64,000 bases of DNA from Dickeya poaceiphila. GTDB lineage: Bacteria; Pseudomonadota; Gammaproteobacteria; Enterobacterales; Enterobacteriaceae. The position numbers were made by a program, and so were the translations under genes. Numbering within the stretch: position 1 is the stretch's first letter; every line of letters starts with the position of its first letter. Positions 10,542 to 23,075 of the stretch are shown in pieces. The notes under the pieces are model-generated. The model ran no database searches. It saw only the letters and a list, made by a program, of their open reading frames with translations, and was not told the origin of the DNA. The stretch covers positions 2,356,001 to 2,420,000 of the forward strand of contig NZ_CP042220.2 of the NCBI RefSeq assembly GCF_007858975.2. The letters run 5' to 3'.

Positions 10542-11189
10542 GGAGAGACAAGCCAGAAAGAGAGGATACTTTGCGCGCATCATGCCACTGGCAATGACAA
10601 AGTCAATTGCCTTATCACCGCTTAGCGCACATTTTGCTCGCCCGTCAGTATTCCAGCAGCCCAACCTGGTATCGATAAACTCAAACCAACCACCGTGATG
10701 CCAGGCCATTATCTACTCAACAAAGAGGGGACTGCGCCCTGGTCACCACGAAATGTGAATTTTACTCGTCAGTACCTGAAAACCTTTAAGCAAAATATCC
10801 CGTCATCAGCCAAGGGCGTAGCGCTGATTAATGCAATGAGACAACTTACCCGAATCTCGGTGAAGCGGCTTCGCCAGAGCTGAGTGCTACAGTCATCAAA
10901 GGCGAAATGCAATAGCATAATATCAGCCTGACAATATCAAGCCTGCTGACGCGTTACTGGCGCTTTTCTTTCAAGTTTGCGATCTATGATCGCAGAACAG
11001 GGGAGATAAAATGACGTCCTCCGCTGCTAACTCTCAGGAAATAGACAATAATTAAAACAGAGCGTCACACAAGTAGTAATAGCGGGCTGCCATTCCGGCA
11101 CATGCTTGGGAAGGTTTGTGGCGCGATAACCCGTCTCTTTCCCTTTTTCTGATGTGCCCGACACGCTGGGCAACATACGGAGCGTATGA
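10542..11189. other. Gene-poor 650-base gap upstream of ycaD and the CGWC protein
   Basis: No homologous gene is recognisable in this divergent gap. It contains a perfect 7-bp palindrome, TGCGATC-TAT-GATCGCA, at 10978-10994. Immediately after comes a 14-codon open frame, 11011-11055, with a strong ribosome site (GGGGAGATAAA). The rest shows nothing I can name. Confidence 0.5.
11011..11055 (+). CDS. Possible 14-residue small ORF or leader peptide
   Basis: ATG at 11011 follows GGGGAGATAAA, one of the best ribosome sites in the window, and encodes MTSSAANSQEIDNN before TAA. It sits 135 bases before the CGWC protein gene and just after the 10978-10994 palindrome. No family is recognisable. It could be a leader peptide or chance; the support is only the start context. 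Confidence 0.25.
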   Translation: MTSSAANSQEIDNN

Positions 11190-11834
11190 ATGAACAGGCT
11201 ACACTACATTTTCGATCCTCTATGCGGTTGGTGTTACGCCGCTGCGCCGTTAATCCATGCAGCCCGTAAAATTGAAGGGTTGCCTGTCGTGCTGCACGCC
11301 GGCGGTATGATGACCGGGCCGAATCGACGCCGTATTACACCGGAATGGCGGGATTATGTTCAACCTCATGATCGCCGTATTGCCCAAATGAGCGGCCAGC
11401 CTTTCGGCGATGGCTATTTCAATGGGTTGTTGTGGGATGTGACAGCAACACTGGACTCAGAGCCTCCCACCACAGCCATTCTGGCTGCTGAAGAATTAGG
11501 TGGCCGGGGGATCGATTTACTCGAACGCTTGCAACGTGCCCATTATGTTGAAGGACTGTGCATCTCTGAAATGTCGGTATTGATGAAAATGGCCGTGGAA
11601 ATCGGCCTGCCACTGGACGATTTCGAAAATGCCTGTACACACTGGCGTGGTTTGCCAACCCGCAAACATATCGAGGAGAGTCGTCAATGGCTTACTCAAT
11701 CAGGCGGCGCGGGTTTCCCAACAATAGTTTTTGCAGTAGACGATATCTTTACCACCTTGAATATTGCCCCATGGCTGGGTCGCGCAAATGACTGGCATGA
11801 CTATCTGGTAAGACTGGTAAAAGAAAATCAGTAG
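11190..11834 (+). CDS. DsbA-family thioredoxin-fold protein with CGWC motif
   Basis: A 214-residue protein with a thioredoxin-like N-terminus YIFDPLCGWCYAAAP, in which C12 and C15 form the redox pair, and a later cis-proline loop GGAGFPTIVF. A helical insert lies between them, the layout of DsbA/FrnE/HCCA-isomerase-like proteins. There is no signal peptide, so it should act in the cytoplasm as a disulfide oxidoreductase or isomerase; the substrate is unknown. The start ATG is preceded by GGAGCGT at a good distance. A glutathione transferase gene follows 125 bases later on the same strand, suggesting a shared thiol-related role. The E. coli region has no counterpart, so this is accessory here. 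Confidence 0.8.
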   Translation: MNRLHYIFDPLCGWCYAAAPLIHAARKIEGLPVVLHAGGMMTGPNRRRITPEWRDYVQPHDRRIAQMSGQPFGDGYFNGLLWDVTATLDSEPPTTAILAAEELGGRGIDLLERLQRAHYVEGLCISEMSVLMKMAVEIGLPLDDFENACTHWRGLPTRKHIEESRQWLTQSGGAGFPTIVFAVDDIFTTLNIAPWLGRANDWHDYLVRLVKENQ

Positions 11835-11959
11835 ACTCACGTCAACCCGCTTTTTTATGACTGAATGCTATTAGAAACAGCGGGTTGTCTGATTTTTCTT
11901 TTTTCGCCATCTATGCTACAACTCAACACCTGATCCACCAGAAAGCAGAGCGCGCCCCC

Positions 11960-12565
11960 ATGATTCGAGTTCATCATCTTAATACTTCTCGTTCGCAGCG
12001 GGTTCTATGGATACTGGAAGAACTGGATGTCCCGTATGAAGTGATCAATTATCAGCGCAATAAAGTCACTATGCGTGCACCGAATGCATTGCGTGACATC
12101 CACCCTCTGGGAAAAGCGCCGGTGATTGAACATGATGGTCGAGTACTGGCAGAAACCGGCGTGATTCTGGAATATCTGGTAGCGACATTCGGCCCACATC
12201 TGGCACCAACAAGCGACAGTCCGGATTTTTGGCGCTATCGCTATTGGATGCATTATGCTGAAGGTTCACTGATGTCGGAAATGTTGCTAAAGCTGGTGGC
12301 TTATAAGATGGGACCATTTGGTTGGCCGATTCGCAATATGGTCAATACCCAGCTCAATCTGCATTATGACTTTCTGGAACAGGAAGCCGGAAAATCTCAC
12401 TGGTTGGCTGGCGATGCATTCTCAGCAGCGGACATCATGATGGGATTTCCTCTGGACATTGCTGCCCAACGCGGCTGGCTTTCGCCTTCATACCCTAATC
12501 TCTGGCGCTTGCTGGAAGCAATGCGAGCCAGGCCCGCCTGGCAACGCGCCGCTCGATACGGTTAA
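11960..12565 (+). CDS. Glutathione S-transferase family protein
   Basis: A 201-residue cytosolic GST. The N-terminal thioredoxin-like domain reads MIRVHHLNTSRSQRVLWILE, with the serine/arginine of the active-site loop, then the HPLGKAPVI segment with the cis-proline and ETGVILEYL, which binds glutathione. The C-terminal all-helical domain (about 85-200) contains SHWLAGDAFSAADIMMGFPL. The start is chosen at the ATG beginning MIRVHH, where GST homology begins; the upstream TTG frame adds 25 residues without homology. The ribosome site is weak. The subclass is unclear, perhaps a beta-like or unclassified bacterial GST; the substrate cannot be told from sequence. Confidence 0.85.
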   Translation: MIRVHHLNTSRSQRVLWILEELDVPYEVINYQRNKVTMRAPNALRDIHPLGKAPVIEHDGRVLAETGVILEYLVATFGPHLAPTSDSPDFWRYRYWMHYAEGSLMSEMLLKLVAYKMGPFGWPIRNMVNTQLNLHYDFLEQEAGKSHWLAGDAFSAADIMMGFPLDIAAQRGWLSPSYPNLWRLLEAMRARPAWQRAARYG

Positions 12566-12684
12566 TCGGTCATGGAACGGTTGTGGCAGCCGTTACTGCT
12601 ACAGCGAGTCAGCAACCGGTATGCCGCAACGAGATAAGCCGTAAGCCCCATCGCTTTGATAGCCATACCACAAACTTCTCCCCT

Positions 12685-12711
12685 CCCCGGCTCCCTAAGA
12701 TAACGCCGGGG
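12685..12711. terminator. Hairpin between convergent GST gene and dmsD
   Basis: CCCCGGC (12685-12691) and GCCGGGG (12705-12711) form a perfect 7-bp stem with a 13-base loop, ending one base before the dmsD stop. There is no T-run. It is a likely shared end for the two convergent genes. Confidence 0.45.
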
Positions 12712-12712
12712 A

Positions 12713-13327
12713 CTAATAAAACAGCGTTTTTTCCATCTGAATCAACTGAAAACGTGTTTGCCAATCCTGCAACGTGATGCGAGTTAGCCAGGCGATTCCC
12801 TGATAAAACGGGTGACAACCGTGGTACTCCAGCAAGTCCAGGTAACGCATCGCCCAAGGCAGCAGATGTTCGGTAAGCAGTTCAGGCAGACTGTCCGGTT
12901 GGTTTTCCGCACACCATGCAGCCAGCATCAGCATCAGGCCGATATGATCCTCCGGCTCATGGCGATCACAGCGTGGTTCGATTCCCAATCTCCTCAGCCA
13001 GCGGCGCAGAGCCAGTGTCGAGTCACCAAAGAGTACATTTTGCCGATCAAGATACACCGACCCCCAAGGCGGTGCGGGAATACCTTCAGCACGATTAAAC
13101 AAGCGACGCCAGGCCGCTGATAACAGCTCATCGTAGTCAGGTTGTAGGCCGATCCTAATTTGCCGGGCGGCCATAGCGATATCGGACTGCTTCCCACAAG
13201 GCCACGTTTGCTGCCATGCTGGATGTCTCAGACGCTCTATCCATACTACATTGTGCTCATCATCGGGTGCATAATAGAGTAAAGCGCCCAACAACCGTCC
13301 GGTCAGACTGACGATATGTCGTGACAT
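12713..13327 (-). CDS. dmsD: DmsD, Tat proofreading chaperone of the TorD family
   Basis: All-helical cytosolic chaperone that binds the twin-arginine signal of DMSO reductase subunit DmsA and holds it until the molybdenum cofactor is loaded. It has 204 residues, the E. coli length. Recognisable stretches are RLLGALLYYAPDD, PAPPWGSVYLDRQNVLFGDS and the family motif EPEDHIGLMLMLAAW, followed by HPFYQGIAWL near the C-terminus. It starts with a good GAGGTGATTT ribosome site. In E. coli, dmsABC lies next to serS and dmsD elsewhere, beside ynfEFGH. Here dmsD lies alone beside serS, with no reductase gene in the window, so its client must be encoded elsewhere or be lost. Confidence 0.9.
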   Translation of the reverse strand: MSRHIVSLTGRLLGALLYYAPDDEHNVVWIERLRHPAWQQTWPCGKQSDIAMAARQIRIGLQPDYDELLSAAWRRLFNRAEGIPAPPWGSVYLDRQNVLFGDSTLALRRWLRRLGIEPRCDRHEPEDHIGLMLMLAAWCAENQPDSLPELLTEHLLPWAMRYLDLLEYHGCHPFYQGIAWLTRITLQDWQTRFQLIQMEKTLFY

Positions 13328-13560
13328 AAATCACCTCGTTGGCTCTCTATTTAGTAGTTCACTCCTTGTTTTCATCTTGTCATCACCAGCCTTTTCCTAT
13401 CCTGAAGCAGCCTTGGTCAGTGCGACGCAAAAAACTTAGAACCCCGCACGTTATCACTCTATAAGAGGATGCCTGAATCCTGTTATCAACGCCGACATCA
13501 GACCGGGAATCAGACAATTCTGCGCACCATGCGCTATACCGGACACGTATTTCAGTAATA

Positions 13561-13585
13561 AAAAAAGCGCCTCAAAAGGCGCTTT
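13561..13585 (-). terminator. Rho-independent terminator of serS
   Basis: On the minus strand AAAGCGCC, loop TTTTGA and GGCGCTTTTTTTATT form a classic stem and U-tract, 34 bases after the serS stop. The strand fits the lolA-rarA-serS direction. Confidence 0.9.
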
Positions 13586-13618
13586 GATAACAGCATCATT
13601 ACTACTGCAACATTGTGC

Positions 13619-14932
<1,314 letters not shown>

Positions 14933-15020
14933 TTATTAAGGGGATATCGATAATTACAAGGTGCCGGTAACGACACCATGCAGCAGAAAATCTCGGAATA
15001 ACCTTACCGCAACGTGAATG

Positions 15021-16364
15021 CTAGCGGTAGCGTTTTGTCGGGCTATTTTGATCCTGAGCAGCGAGCCAGGCCAGCTTTTCGCCAATCTTAGCCTCCAAAC
15101 CCCGCGAAGTCGGTTGATAGTAGCAAGTTTCTGCCATTTCAGGCGGGAAATACACTTCACCGGCAGCATAGGCGTTGGCTTCATCATGCGCGTAGCGATA
15201 TTCGGCCCCCACTCCCATCGCTTTCATCAGGCGGGTTGGCGCATTACGCAGATGTTCCGGTACATCATAATCCGGTTTCTCGCGGGCATCGCGCATCGCT
15301 GATTTAAACGCGGTATACACCGCGTTACTTTTCGGCGCACACGCCAAATATACTATTGCCTGAGCAATGGCTCGTTCACCCTCGGCAGGGCCAACGCGAG
15401 TAAAACAATCCCAAGCGGCTATCGCTACCTGCATCGCCCGCGGATCGGCATTGCCCACATCTTCAGAGGCGATAGCCAATAACCGCCGTGCAACGTATAA
15501 GGGGTCCCCACCGGCAGTAATAATACGGGCATACCAGTACAAAGCGGCATCCGGCGCAGAACCACGCACCGATTTATGCAACGCAGAAATCAGGTCGTAA
15601 TAACGATCACCTTTGTTGTCAAAACGGGCGCTGCGTTCGCCAGATACTTCCTTGAGCAATTCTGATGTCAATATGCGCTGGCCGCTGACATCCATTTCTG
15701 CCATATCAGCCATCATTTCCAGCAGATTCAGCGAACGACGGGCATCGCCGTTTACCAGTTCAGCCAGCAAACGTCGAGTCTCATCCGGCAGAACAATCTG
15801 TTGCCCACCCAGCCCACGCTCTTTATCCTGCAGCGCCTGTTCCAGCACCTGTTCGATATCTTCCGCACTCAGCGCCTTAAGCAGATAGACGCGAGCGCGA
15901 GACAGCAGTGCCGAATTCAATTCAAACGACGGGTTCTCAGTCGTAGCGCCAATAAACGTGATGGTGCCGTCTTCAATATGTGGTAGAAAGGCATCCTGTT
16001 GGCTTTTATTGAAACGATGCACTTCATCCACAAACAGAATGGTACGACGACCCGCATCACGGTTCTGGCGTGCGCGCTCAATCGCCTCACGAATTTCCTT
16101 GATGCCGGAAGTCACCGCAGAGAGGCGCTCCACATCGGCGTGCCCATAGTGCCCTATCAACTCGGCCAGTGTCGTCTTCCCTGTTCCGGGCGGTCCCCAC
16201 AGAATCATGGAATGAAGCTGCCCGGCTTCAATGGCGCGTGGCAACGGCTTGCCGGGTCCCAGCAGGTGCTGTTGGCCAATATATTGCGCCAGCTTGACTG
16301 GCCGCATCCGCGCAGCCAGAGGCTGAAACTGGTGACTGGAAAAATCGAGTGACAGGTTACTCAC
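15021..16364 (-). CDS. rarA: RarA (MgsA), replication-associated AAA+ ATPase
   Basis: Homologue of E. coli RarA and eukaryotic WRNIP1, acting at stalled replication forks with SSB and RecA. It has 447 residues, as in E. coli. Walker A is [16 protein letters not shown] (about residues 54-69), Walker [11 protein letters not shown], and sensor 1 [13 protein letters not shown]. The tetramerisation domain covers the C-terminal third. The start codon is GTG (VSNLSLDF, as E. coli MSNLSLDF), with GAGGCGT in front. It begins 7 bases after the lolA stop, so the two are translationally close. Confidence 0.97.
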   Translation of the reverse strand: MSNLSLDFSSHQFQPLAARMRPVKLAQYIGQQHLLGPGKPLPRAIEAGQLHSMILWGPPGTGKTTLAELIGHYGHADVERLSAVTSGIKEIREAIERARQNRDAGRRTILFVDEVHRFNKSQQDAFLPHIEDGTITFIGATTENPSFELNSALLSRARVYLLKALSAEDIEQVLEQALQDKERGLGGQQIVLPDETRRLLAELVNGDARRSLNLLEMMADMAEMDVSGQRILTSELLKEVSGERSARFDNKGDRYYDLISALHKSVRGSAPDAALYWYARIITAGGDPLYVARRLLAIASEDVGNADPRAMQVAIAAWDCFTRVGPAEGERAIAQAIVYLACAPKSNAVYTAFKSAMRDAREKPDYDVPEHLRNAPTRLMKAMGVGAEYRYAHDEANAYAAGEVYFPPEMAETCYYQPTSRGLEAKIGEKLAWLAAQDQNSPTKRYR

Positions 16365-16371
16365 ACACGCC

Positions 16372-16986
16372 TCACTGACGCTGATCGTCCACCGCTACGC
16401 CTTTCGGCGGCGTAAACCGGAACTTTGCAGCATCCACCTCGCCATTTTGCTGATTCTTCAGCGTATAAACACTGCGCTGCCCATCCTGTTCAGTAGCGGT
16501 AAACCCATGGATAGTGCCATCACTGGTCACATTGATGGAAAATTGTTTCAGATTGCCATTAGCCGCACGGGGAATCAGGTCAAAATCATTCCCTTTCTGA
16601 GTCACGTTATATTTGCCCCAGTCTTTTGGATCGTTGCGGGTTATCAGAATAAACGGCGTATTACCGGTCGCATCCTTCACCCAGGTTGCCGTCACCTGTT
16701 CAACGAACGGATTGTAAAACCAGAGCGTTTTACCATCAGACACCAGCGTGCTTTCATCTGGTGCTGTGGTTTTCCAGTTGAACAGATTCGGACGCTTTAC
16801 CCACAACTCCCCAGCGCCTTCCTGCACGGCTGCACCGTCATTGGTGGTGACTTTCTGCGTGAAGCTGGCATGGAAACTGTTAACTTTACTCAATCGACTC
16901 TGTAAATCACTGGCAGCATCGGCATAGACAGCGCCAGAAACCAGACTGGTCAGTAAACAAGCCGTTATCAACCCTATTTTTATCAT
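16372..16986 (-). CDS. lolA: Outer-membrane lipoprotein carrier protein LolA
   Basis: Periplasmic chaperone that takes mature lipoproteins from the LolCDE exporter to LolB in the outer membrane. It has 204 residues (E. coli 203). A signal peptide with a hydrophobic core ([14 protein letters not shown]) ends at AVYA before [10 protein letters not shown]. The mature part has the typical [11 protein letters not shown] and [13 protein letters not shown] segments that build the open beta-barrel. The ribosome site is AAAGGATTTTT. It is first of a tight pair with rarA and lies downstream of ftsK on the same strand, as in E. coli. Confidence 0.97.
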   Translation of the reverse strand: MIKIGLITACLLTSLVSGAVYADAASDLQSRLSKVNSFHASFTQKVTTNDGAAVQEGAGELWVKRPNLFNWKTTAPDESTLVSDGKTLWFYNPFVEQVTATWVKDATGNTPFILITRNDPKDWGKYNVTQKGNDFDLIPRAANGNLKQFSINVTSDGTIHGFTATEQDGQRSVYTLKNQQNGEVDAAKFRFTPPKGVAVDDQRQ

Positions 16987-17018
16987 ATAAAAATCCTTTG
17001 CATGTTCTTACCGCTATT

Positions 17019-17038
17019 GCGGCCCCAACAAGGGCCGC
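17019..17038. terminator. GC-rich hairpin between ftsK and lolA
   Basis: GCGGCCC (17019-17025) and GGGCCGC (17032-17038) form a perfect 7-bp stem with loop CAACAA. Read in the gene direction there is no clear U-run, so it may be only partly effective as the ftsK terminator. Confidence 0.45.
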
Positions 17039-17145
17039 TTTCAGTTGGACGCTACTGTAGCCCAGCCGGACGCGGCATGACAGGCGAATTATCTGTTATC
17101 CAATACTTTTACGCTTCTTTGCAGGGACATACGCCATACCGATCA

Positions 17146-20100
17146 TTACTCCATCGGCGGTGGCGCCAGCACCTCACGGTTACCATTATGACCAGGACTG
17201 CTGACGATACCTTGCATCTCCATCTGCTCAACAATGCGGGCTGCACGGTTATAGCCAATGCGGAACTGACGCTGCACCCCGGAAATCGAGGCACGGCGTT
17301 TTTCCACCACAAACGCTACCGCCTGATCAAACAGTGGGTCCAGCTCTTCGTCTGTGTCAAAACCAAAGCTACCGTTTTCGCTATCGTCATCACCGCTGAT
17401 AATGCTGTCGATATACTCAGGGCGACCGCGAGCCTTCCAGTCCTGCACAACGGCATGAACTTCCTGGTCACGCACGAATGCGCCATGCACGCGAATCGGG
17501 ATTGATGAGTTCGGTGCCATATACAGCATATCGCCCATGCCAAGCAGTGATTCCGCACCGCCCTGATCGAGAATAGTACGCGAGTCAATCTTACTCGATA
17601 CGGTAAACGCAATACGGGTAGGGATATTGGCCTTGATAAGGCCGGTAATCACATCTACCGACGGGCGCTGCGTCGCCAGTACCAGGTGTATCCCGGCGGC
17701 ACGCGCTTTCTGGGCCAGACGTGCTATCAGCTCTTCCACTTTCTTACCCACCGCCATCATCAGATCGGCAAACTCATCCACCATCACCACGATGTATGGC
17801 AGTTTTTCCAACACTGGCGGCTGGGTGTCCATGCTGTCACCTGGCTTCCAGAACGGATCCGGTATCGGGCGGCCCATCGTTTCGGCCTGCATCACACGTT
17901 CGTTATAGCCACTGAGATTACGCACCCCCAGCGCTGACATCAGCTTGTAACGGCGCTCCATCTCTCCCACACACCAGCGTAACGCATTGGCGGCATCTTT
18001 CATGTCCGTCACGACTTCAGTCAGTAGGTGGGGGATACCTTCATATACCGACAGTTCCAGCATTTTCGGGTCAATCATGATAAAGCGCACATCGGCTGGC
18101 GTCGCCTTATACAACATGCTGATAATCATAGCGTTAACGCCGACAGACTTACCGGAACCAGTGGTACCTGCTACCAGCAAATGCGGCATTTTAGCCAGAT
18201 CAGCCACAACCGGCTGGCCGGAAATATCCTTACCCAGCACTACTGCCAGCGGCGATGCGTTGTCACGGAATCGATCACAATCCAGCACTTCTCGCAGGAA
18301 AACCGTCTGACGATGGCGGTTTGGCAGTTCAAGGCCGACATAGGGCTTACCGGGGATAACCTCGACAATACGCACCGCCACCACCGACAGCGAACGAGCC
18401 AGGTCACGGGCCAGATTAGAGATGCGCGCTGCCTTGACGCCCGGTGCCAAATCCAGTTCAAACCGGGTGATCACTGGTCCCGGATGATAATCCACCACTG
18501 TGGCTTTGACGCGGTAATCCGCCAGTCGGATTTCGATCAGTCGCGCCATTTCGTCCAACGCATCACGGTCTATTGGCGCATCGTTCATCGAAGGCGGCGT
18601 CAGCAAATCCAGCGATGGCAATGGCGTCGTCGGTTTCTGTAACGGTTGATCATTACGCATCAGGAACGGATGAATCAGACTGTCCATAATCGACGGTGAT
18701 GATGCTGTTTCCACCTCTTCAGGCTCATGCTGCACTGTAACCTGTGGCACATGCACCGGCGCTGCCGGTTGTGCAGGCGACTCATCCGGGAAGATATCTT
18801 GCGCAGGAAGGGTAAATAACGGTTCTGACGGGCCATCATCCACCAGATCAGCGAAAGGTGAAATAGCAAAGGGGCTATCTGGTGGCAACGACGCTGAGGT
18901 TTTCGGCGCGGCGTCAGGCGGTCGGGTTTCTACCGCTGCAGGCGTTAGCACAGGTGATTCAATGGCAAACTGCGGCTGTGCATCCTGTTTTCTACCCTGC
19001 TCATTTCTGCCCTGCTCATGCTCCTCTCCATAACGAGAGCGCTGCATGGCGGCGAAATCACGCGCCAGTTGCGCCTGCAACAATGCGTCTTCATCCTCAT
19101 CATCGCCGGGATAAGCCTCGCCATAGCGTTCACGTTGCTGATCAGCAAAAGCCTGCCGCAGCGCTGCTTCCTGCGCCAGTGCATCCTGATCCTCACCGGA
19201 AACATTAAGCGGCATATCACCTGCAACCGACAAAGGCGATTCAATGGCAGATAGCGTTGAATGATCTGATGTTATTGAATCCTGTGACAGCGGGTCTACA
19301 CGGGCTGCCTGTGCGCGTTGTTCTGCTTCGCGGGCCTGCTGTTCAGCCAGCCGCTGTGAAGGCAGCTTAATGCCATACGATGCCAGTTCACGGCGAGTCG
19401 GGATTCGTACCGGATTTGGCCGCGGCAATTCCGGTCCCATCCCGCGTTTCACCTGCGGATTGTTCTCTTCATCTGCGGTAAATGCCGGCATGAATGGCAC
19501 GGTTTTCTTCGGTTCTGATTCAACATTCGCTTCCGATTCAACAGTTGCACCAACTGCTGCGTTCGAAACAGCGGCTGTTGGTGCAGGGCGTACAATTCGA
19601 TCATTCGCCTGCAAGGTCAACGGCTGCCAGTCAGGTATCAATTTCGGCAATGACGACCCAGAAACCAGAGACGGTGATGACATGGCCCCGGCAGACGCAG
19701 TCGCTGATGAATACACCGGCGATGCGGGAGGAACATCTGCACTCAGAGTGGCTTCAGGTGTCGATATTGGCGCTGGAGCATCGTATGTCCGTTCAATCGA
19801 CGGCGTTGCCGCTATCGGTTCAGGCTGTGGTTTTAACACCGGTTCGACATCAGTCATCGCCAGGGCGTTTTTATTCACGGCATCTACTGCATCGACCACC
19901 GTTGCCGTTGTATCGCCAAGCGTCGATGCCGATGCAACCGCAGTTGACGACAGTGCTGTTACTGCTGGAGCGGAAAACAGCACATCATCGTCATCATCTC
20001 CTGCCGAAGACGACGCAGTGAGGCTGCCATCGCTAAGCGAATGCTCATCTTCGTGAACTCGCTCTTCTTTATGAAGAATATCGTTACGGGAAGCCTCTTT

Positions 20101-20778
20101 TTTCGCTTCTGCCGGGCGTTCATCGATATCGTCATCATCGTCGTAAAGATAATCATCCTTACGCCGACGACCGGAAAACAGCGTCAGGCACGCCATGACT
20201 CCCGAACCGATCTTTTCCGCTATCGTCAGCCATGACCAGCCGGTGAACAGCGTCAACCCAGCGGCCCACACGCACAGCAGAATCATGGTTGCGCCAATAT
20301 TATTGAAGCGTGGAATCATCGAACTGCTGAGCAGACTACCGAGCACCCCGCCGGAGGCGAAGTAGTAAATGTCATCGACATTGAGTGCCGCTAGTCCGCA
20401 AGACGTCAAAATCAAGGCCAGTGTGCCAATCAGGCGCAGTGAGAGGGTAAAATAATCCAGTGTGGCACGTTGCCCGCGCTGGTGATGAATCACCCAGCAC
20501 AGCGATACCATCACCACAGGAATGGCATATGCCAGTACGCCAAACACGAAAAACAGGGTATCCGCCAGCCAGGCACCCACCCCGCCCCCCAGATTGTGAA
20601 TCGGCTCATGCCAGGCAGTCTGTGACCAACTGGGGTCCGAAGGGCTAAAACTCAGTAGTGCAACCGCCAGATAAATGGCAAAAAGCACCACCACGATTAA
20701 TATCGCTTCCAGTAACCGTCTGCCCGCGCTGAGTTTTTTCAGCGTGACATCTTTATCTTCTGTATATTCCTGGCTCAA
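17146..20778 (-). CDS. ftsK: DNA translocase FtsK
   Basis: Septal double-strand DNA pump that couples chromosome dimer resolution at dif (XerCD) with division. It has 1210 residues, shorter than E. coli (1329). The order is an N-terminal membrane domain with four helices (about 1-200, including [13 protein letters not shown]), a long charged, Ser/Ala/Asp-rich linker to about residue 720, the motor with Walker [17 protein letters not shown] and Walker [13 protein letters not shown], and a C-terminal gamma winged helix ([18 protein letters not shown]) that reads KOPS. The linker has two degenerate repeats, [12 protein letters not shown] and [12 protein letters not shown], but not the long Gln/Pro repeats of E. 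coli. The start codon is TTG after GGAGAGACGC, as in E. coli. Confidence 0.97.
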   Translation of the reverse strand: MSQEYTEDKDVTLKKLSAGRRLLEAILIVVVLFAIYLAVALLSFSPSDPSWSQTAWHEPIHNLGGGVGAWLADTLFFVFGVLAYAIPVVMVSLCWVIHHQRGQRATLDYFTLSLRLIGTLALILTSCGLAALNVDDIYYFASGGVLGSLLSSSMIPRFNNIGATMILLCVWAAGLTLFTGWSWLTIAEKIGSGVMACLTLFSGRRRKDDYLYDDDDDIDERPAEAKKEASRNDILHKEERVHEDEHSLSDGSLTASSSAGDDDDDVLFSAPAVTALSSTAVASASTLGDTTATVVDAVDAVNKNALAMTDVEPVLKPQPEPIAATPSIERTYDAPAPISTPEATLSADVPPASPVYSSATASAGAMSSPSLVSGSSLPKLIPDWQPLTLQANDRIVRPAPTAAVSNAAVGATVESEANVESEPKKTVPFMPAFTADEENNPQVKRGMGPELPRPNPVRIPTRRELASYGIKLPSQRLAEQQAREAEQRAQAARVDPLSQDSITSDHSTLSAIESPLSVAGDMPLNVSGEDQDALAQEAALRQAFADQQRERYGEAYPGDDEDEDALLQAQLARDFAAMQRSRYGEEHEQGRNEQGRKQDAQPQFAIESPVLTPAAVETRPPDAAPKTSASLPPDSPFAISPFADLVDDGPSEPLFTLPAQDIFPDESPAQPAAPVHVPQVTVQHEPEEVETASSPSIMDSLIHPFLMRNDQPLQKPTTPLPSLDLLTPPSMNDAPIDRDALDEMARLIEIRLADYRVKATVVDYHPGPVITRFELDLAPGVKAARISNLARDLARSLSVVAVRIVEVIPGKPYVGLELPNRHRQTVFLREVLDCDRFRDNASPLAVVLGKDISGQPVVADLAKMPHLLVAGTTGSGKSVGVNAMIISMLYKATPADVRFIMIDPKMLELSVYEGIPHLLTEVVTDMKDAANALRWCVGEMERRYKLMSALGVRNLSGYNERVMQAETMGRPIPDPFWKPGDSMDTQPPVLEKLPYIVVMVDEFADLMMAVGKKVEELIARLAQKARAAGIHLVLATQRPSVDVITGLIKANIPTRIAFTVSSKIDSRTILDQGGAESLLGMGDMLYMAPNSSIPIRVHGAFVRDQEVHAVVQDWKARGRPEYIDSIISGDDDSENGSFGFDTDEELDPLFDQAVAFVVEKRRASISGVQRQFRIGYNRAARIVEQMEMQGIVSSPGHNGNREVLAPPPME

Positions 20779-20895
20779 GCGTCTCTCCAGGCTCCCTGTA
20801 AATGTTTCATGATAAAGCGCCGAGGATTTCCCGGCGCCATACTGTACATATTCACAGGAGTGTAGCTGAATTTATCGGGTTATGCACCCTTGCCG

Positions 20896-21390
20896 TCAGC
20901 GGGTCTTAATGACCAGCCGGTTGCTTTGCTTCACTTCTTCCATCACCACATAGGTGCGGGTATCGTTTACGCCCGGCAGACGCAACAGCGTTTCTCCCAG
21001 CAACTTACGGTATGCCGACATATCCGGTACACGCGTTTTGAGCAGATAGTCAAAATCCCCGGAAACCAGATGACACTCCTGAATTTCTTCAAGCTTTTGC
21101 ACCGCTGCATTGAACTGTTCAAATACATCCGGCGCGCCGCGATTAAGGGTGATCTCAACGAACACCAGCAATGACGCGTCCAGATAGTGTGGGTTCAGCA
21201 GTGCGGTATAACCATTAATAAAACCCTGTCGTTCCAGACGACGAACGCGTTCCAGACAAGGCGTTGGCGAAAGCCCGACCCGCTTGGACAGTTCTACATT
21301 GGAGATGCGCCCATCTTTTTGCAATTCGTTCAGGATATTGCGATCAATACGATCAAGATCTTTTCCCGGACGTTTTTTCGTGTCTACCAT
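20896..21390 (-). CDS. lrp: Leucine-responsive regulatory protein Lrp
   Basis: Global feast/famine transcription factor sensing leucine. It has 164 residues, as in E. coli. The N-terminal helix-turn-helix covers about residues 15-60 (ILNELQKDGRISNVELSKRVGLSPTPCLERVRRLE in part) and the C-terminal RAM domain covers 70-155 with the ligand-binding loop VSGDFDYLL. The ATG start follows GAAGAGAGAC. It is divergent from trxB across 501 bases, as in E. coli, where lrp is self-regulated. Confidence 0.98.
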   Translation of the reverse strand: MVDTKKRPGKDLDRIDRNILNELQKDGRISNVELSKRVGLSPTPCLERVRRLERQGFINGYTALLNPHYLDASLLVFVEITLNRGAPDVFEQFNAAVQKLEEIQECHLVSGDFDYLLKTRVPDMSAYRKLLGETLLRLPGVNDTRTYVVMEEVKQSNRLVIKTR

Positions 21391-22848
<1,458 letters not shown>

Positions 22849-22867
22849 ACGCTGAATACCGCAATCC

Positions 22868-22898
22868 AACCCGGTCGTGATCGCGTCCGGGTTTTTTA
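22868..22898 (+). terminator. Rho-independent terminator of trxB
   Basis: AACCCGG (22868-22874), a 12-base loop and CCGGGTT followed by a run of Ts, 20 bases after the trxB stop. Confidence 0.85.
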
Positions 22899-23075
22899 TT
22901 GCCGGTCATCAATACAGGAATTGATCGACACACGATTCCACAATCTGCTTTTCGTTTGCACAACCCCGTCACCGAGGTAACATGACGCCATCGCAGCCAT
23001 TATACGCACAATTGTGTCAAGTAACGGTTATATAAGCGTTATTCTCATATAGCAACTGGAACCGACCGCCACCTG

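Noticed and set aside
19370..20056. 228-codon Ser/Ala-rich frame opposite the ftsK linker
   Set aside because: Antisense to a low-complexity coding linker; no ribosome site or homology.
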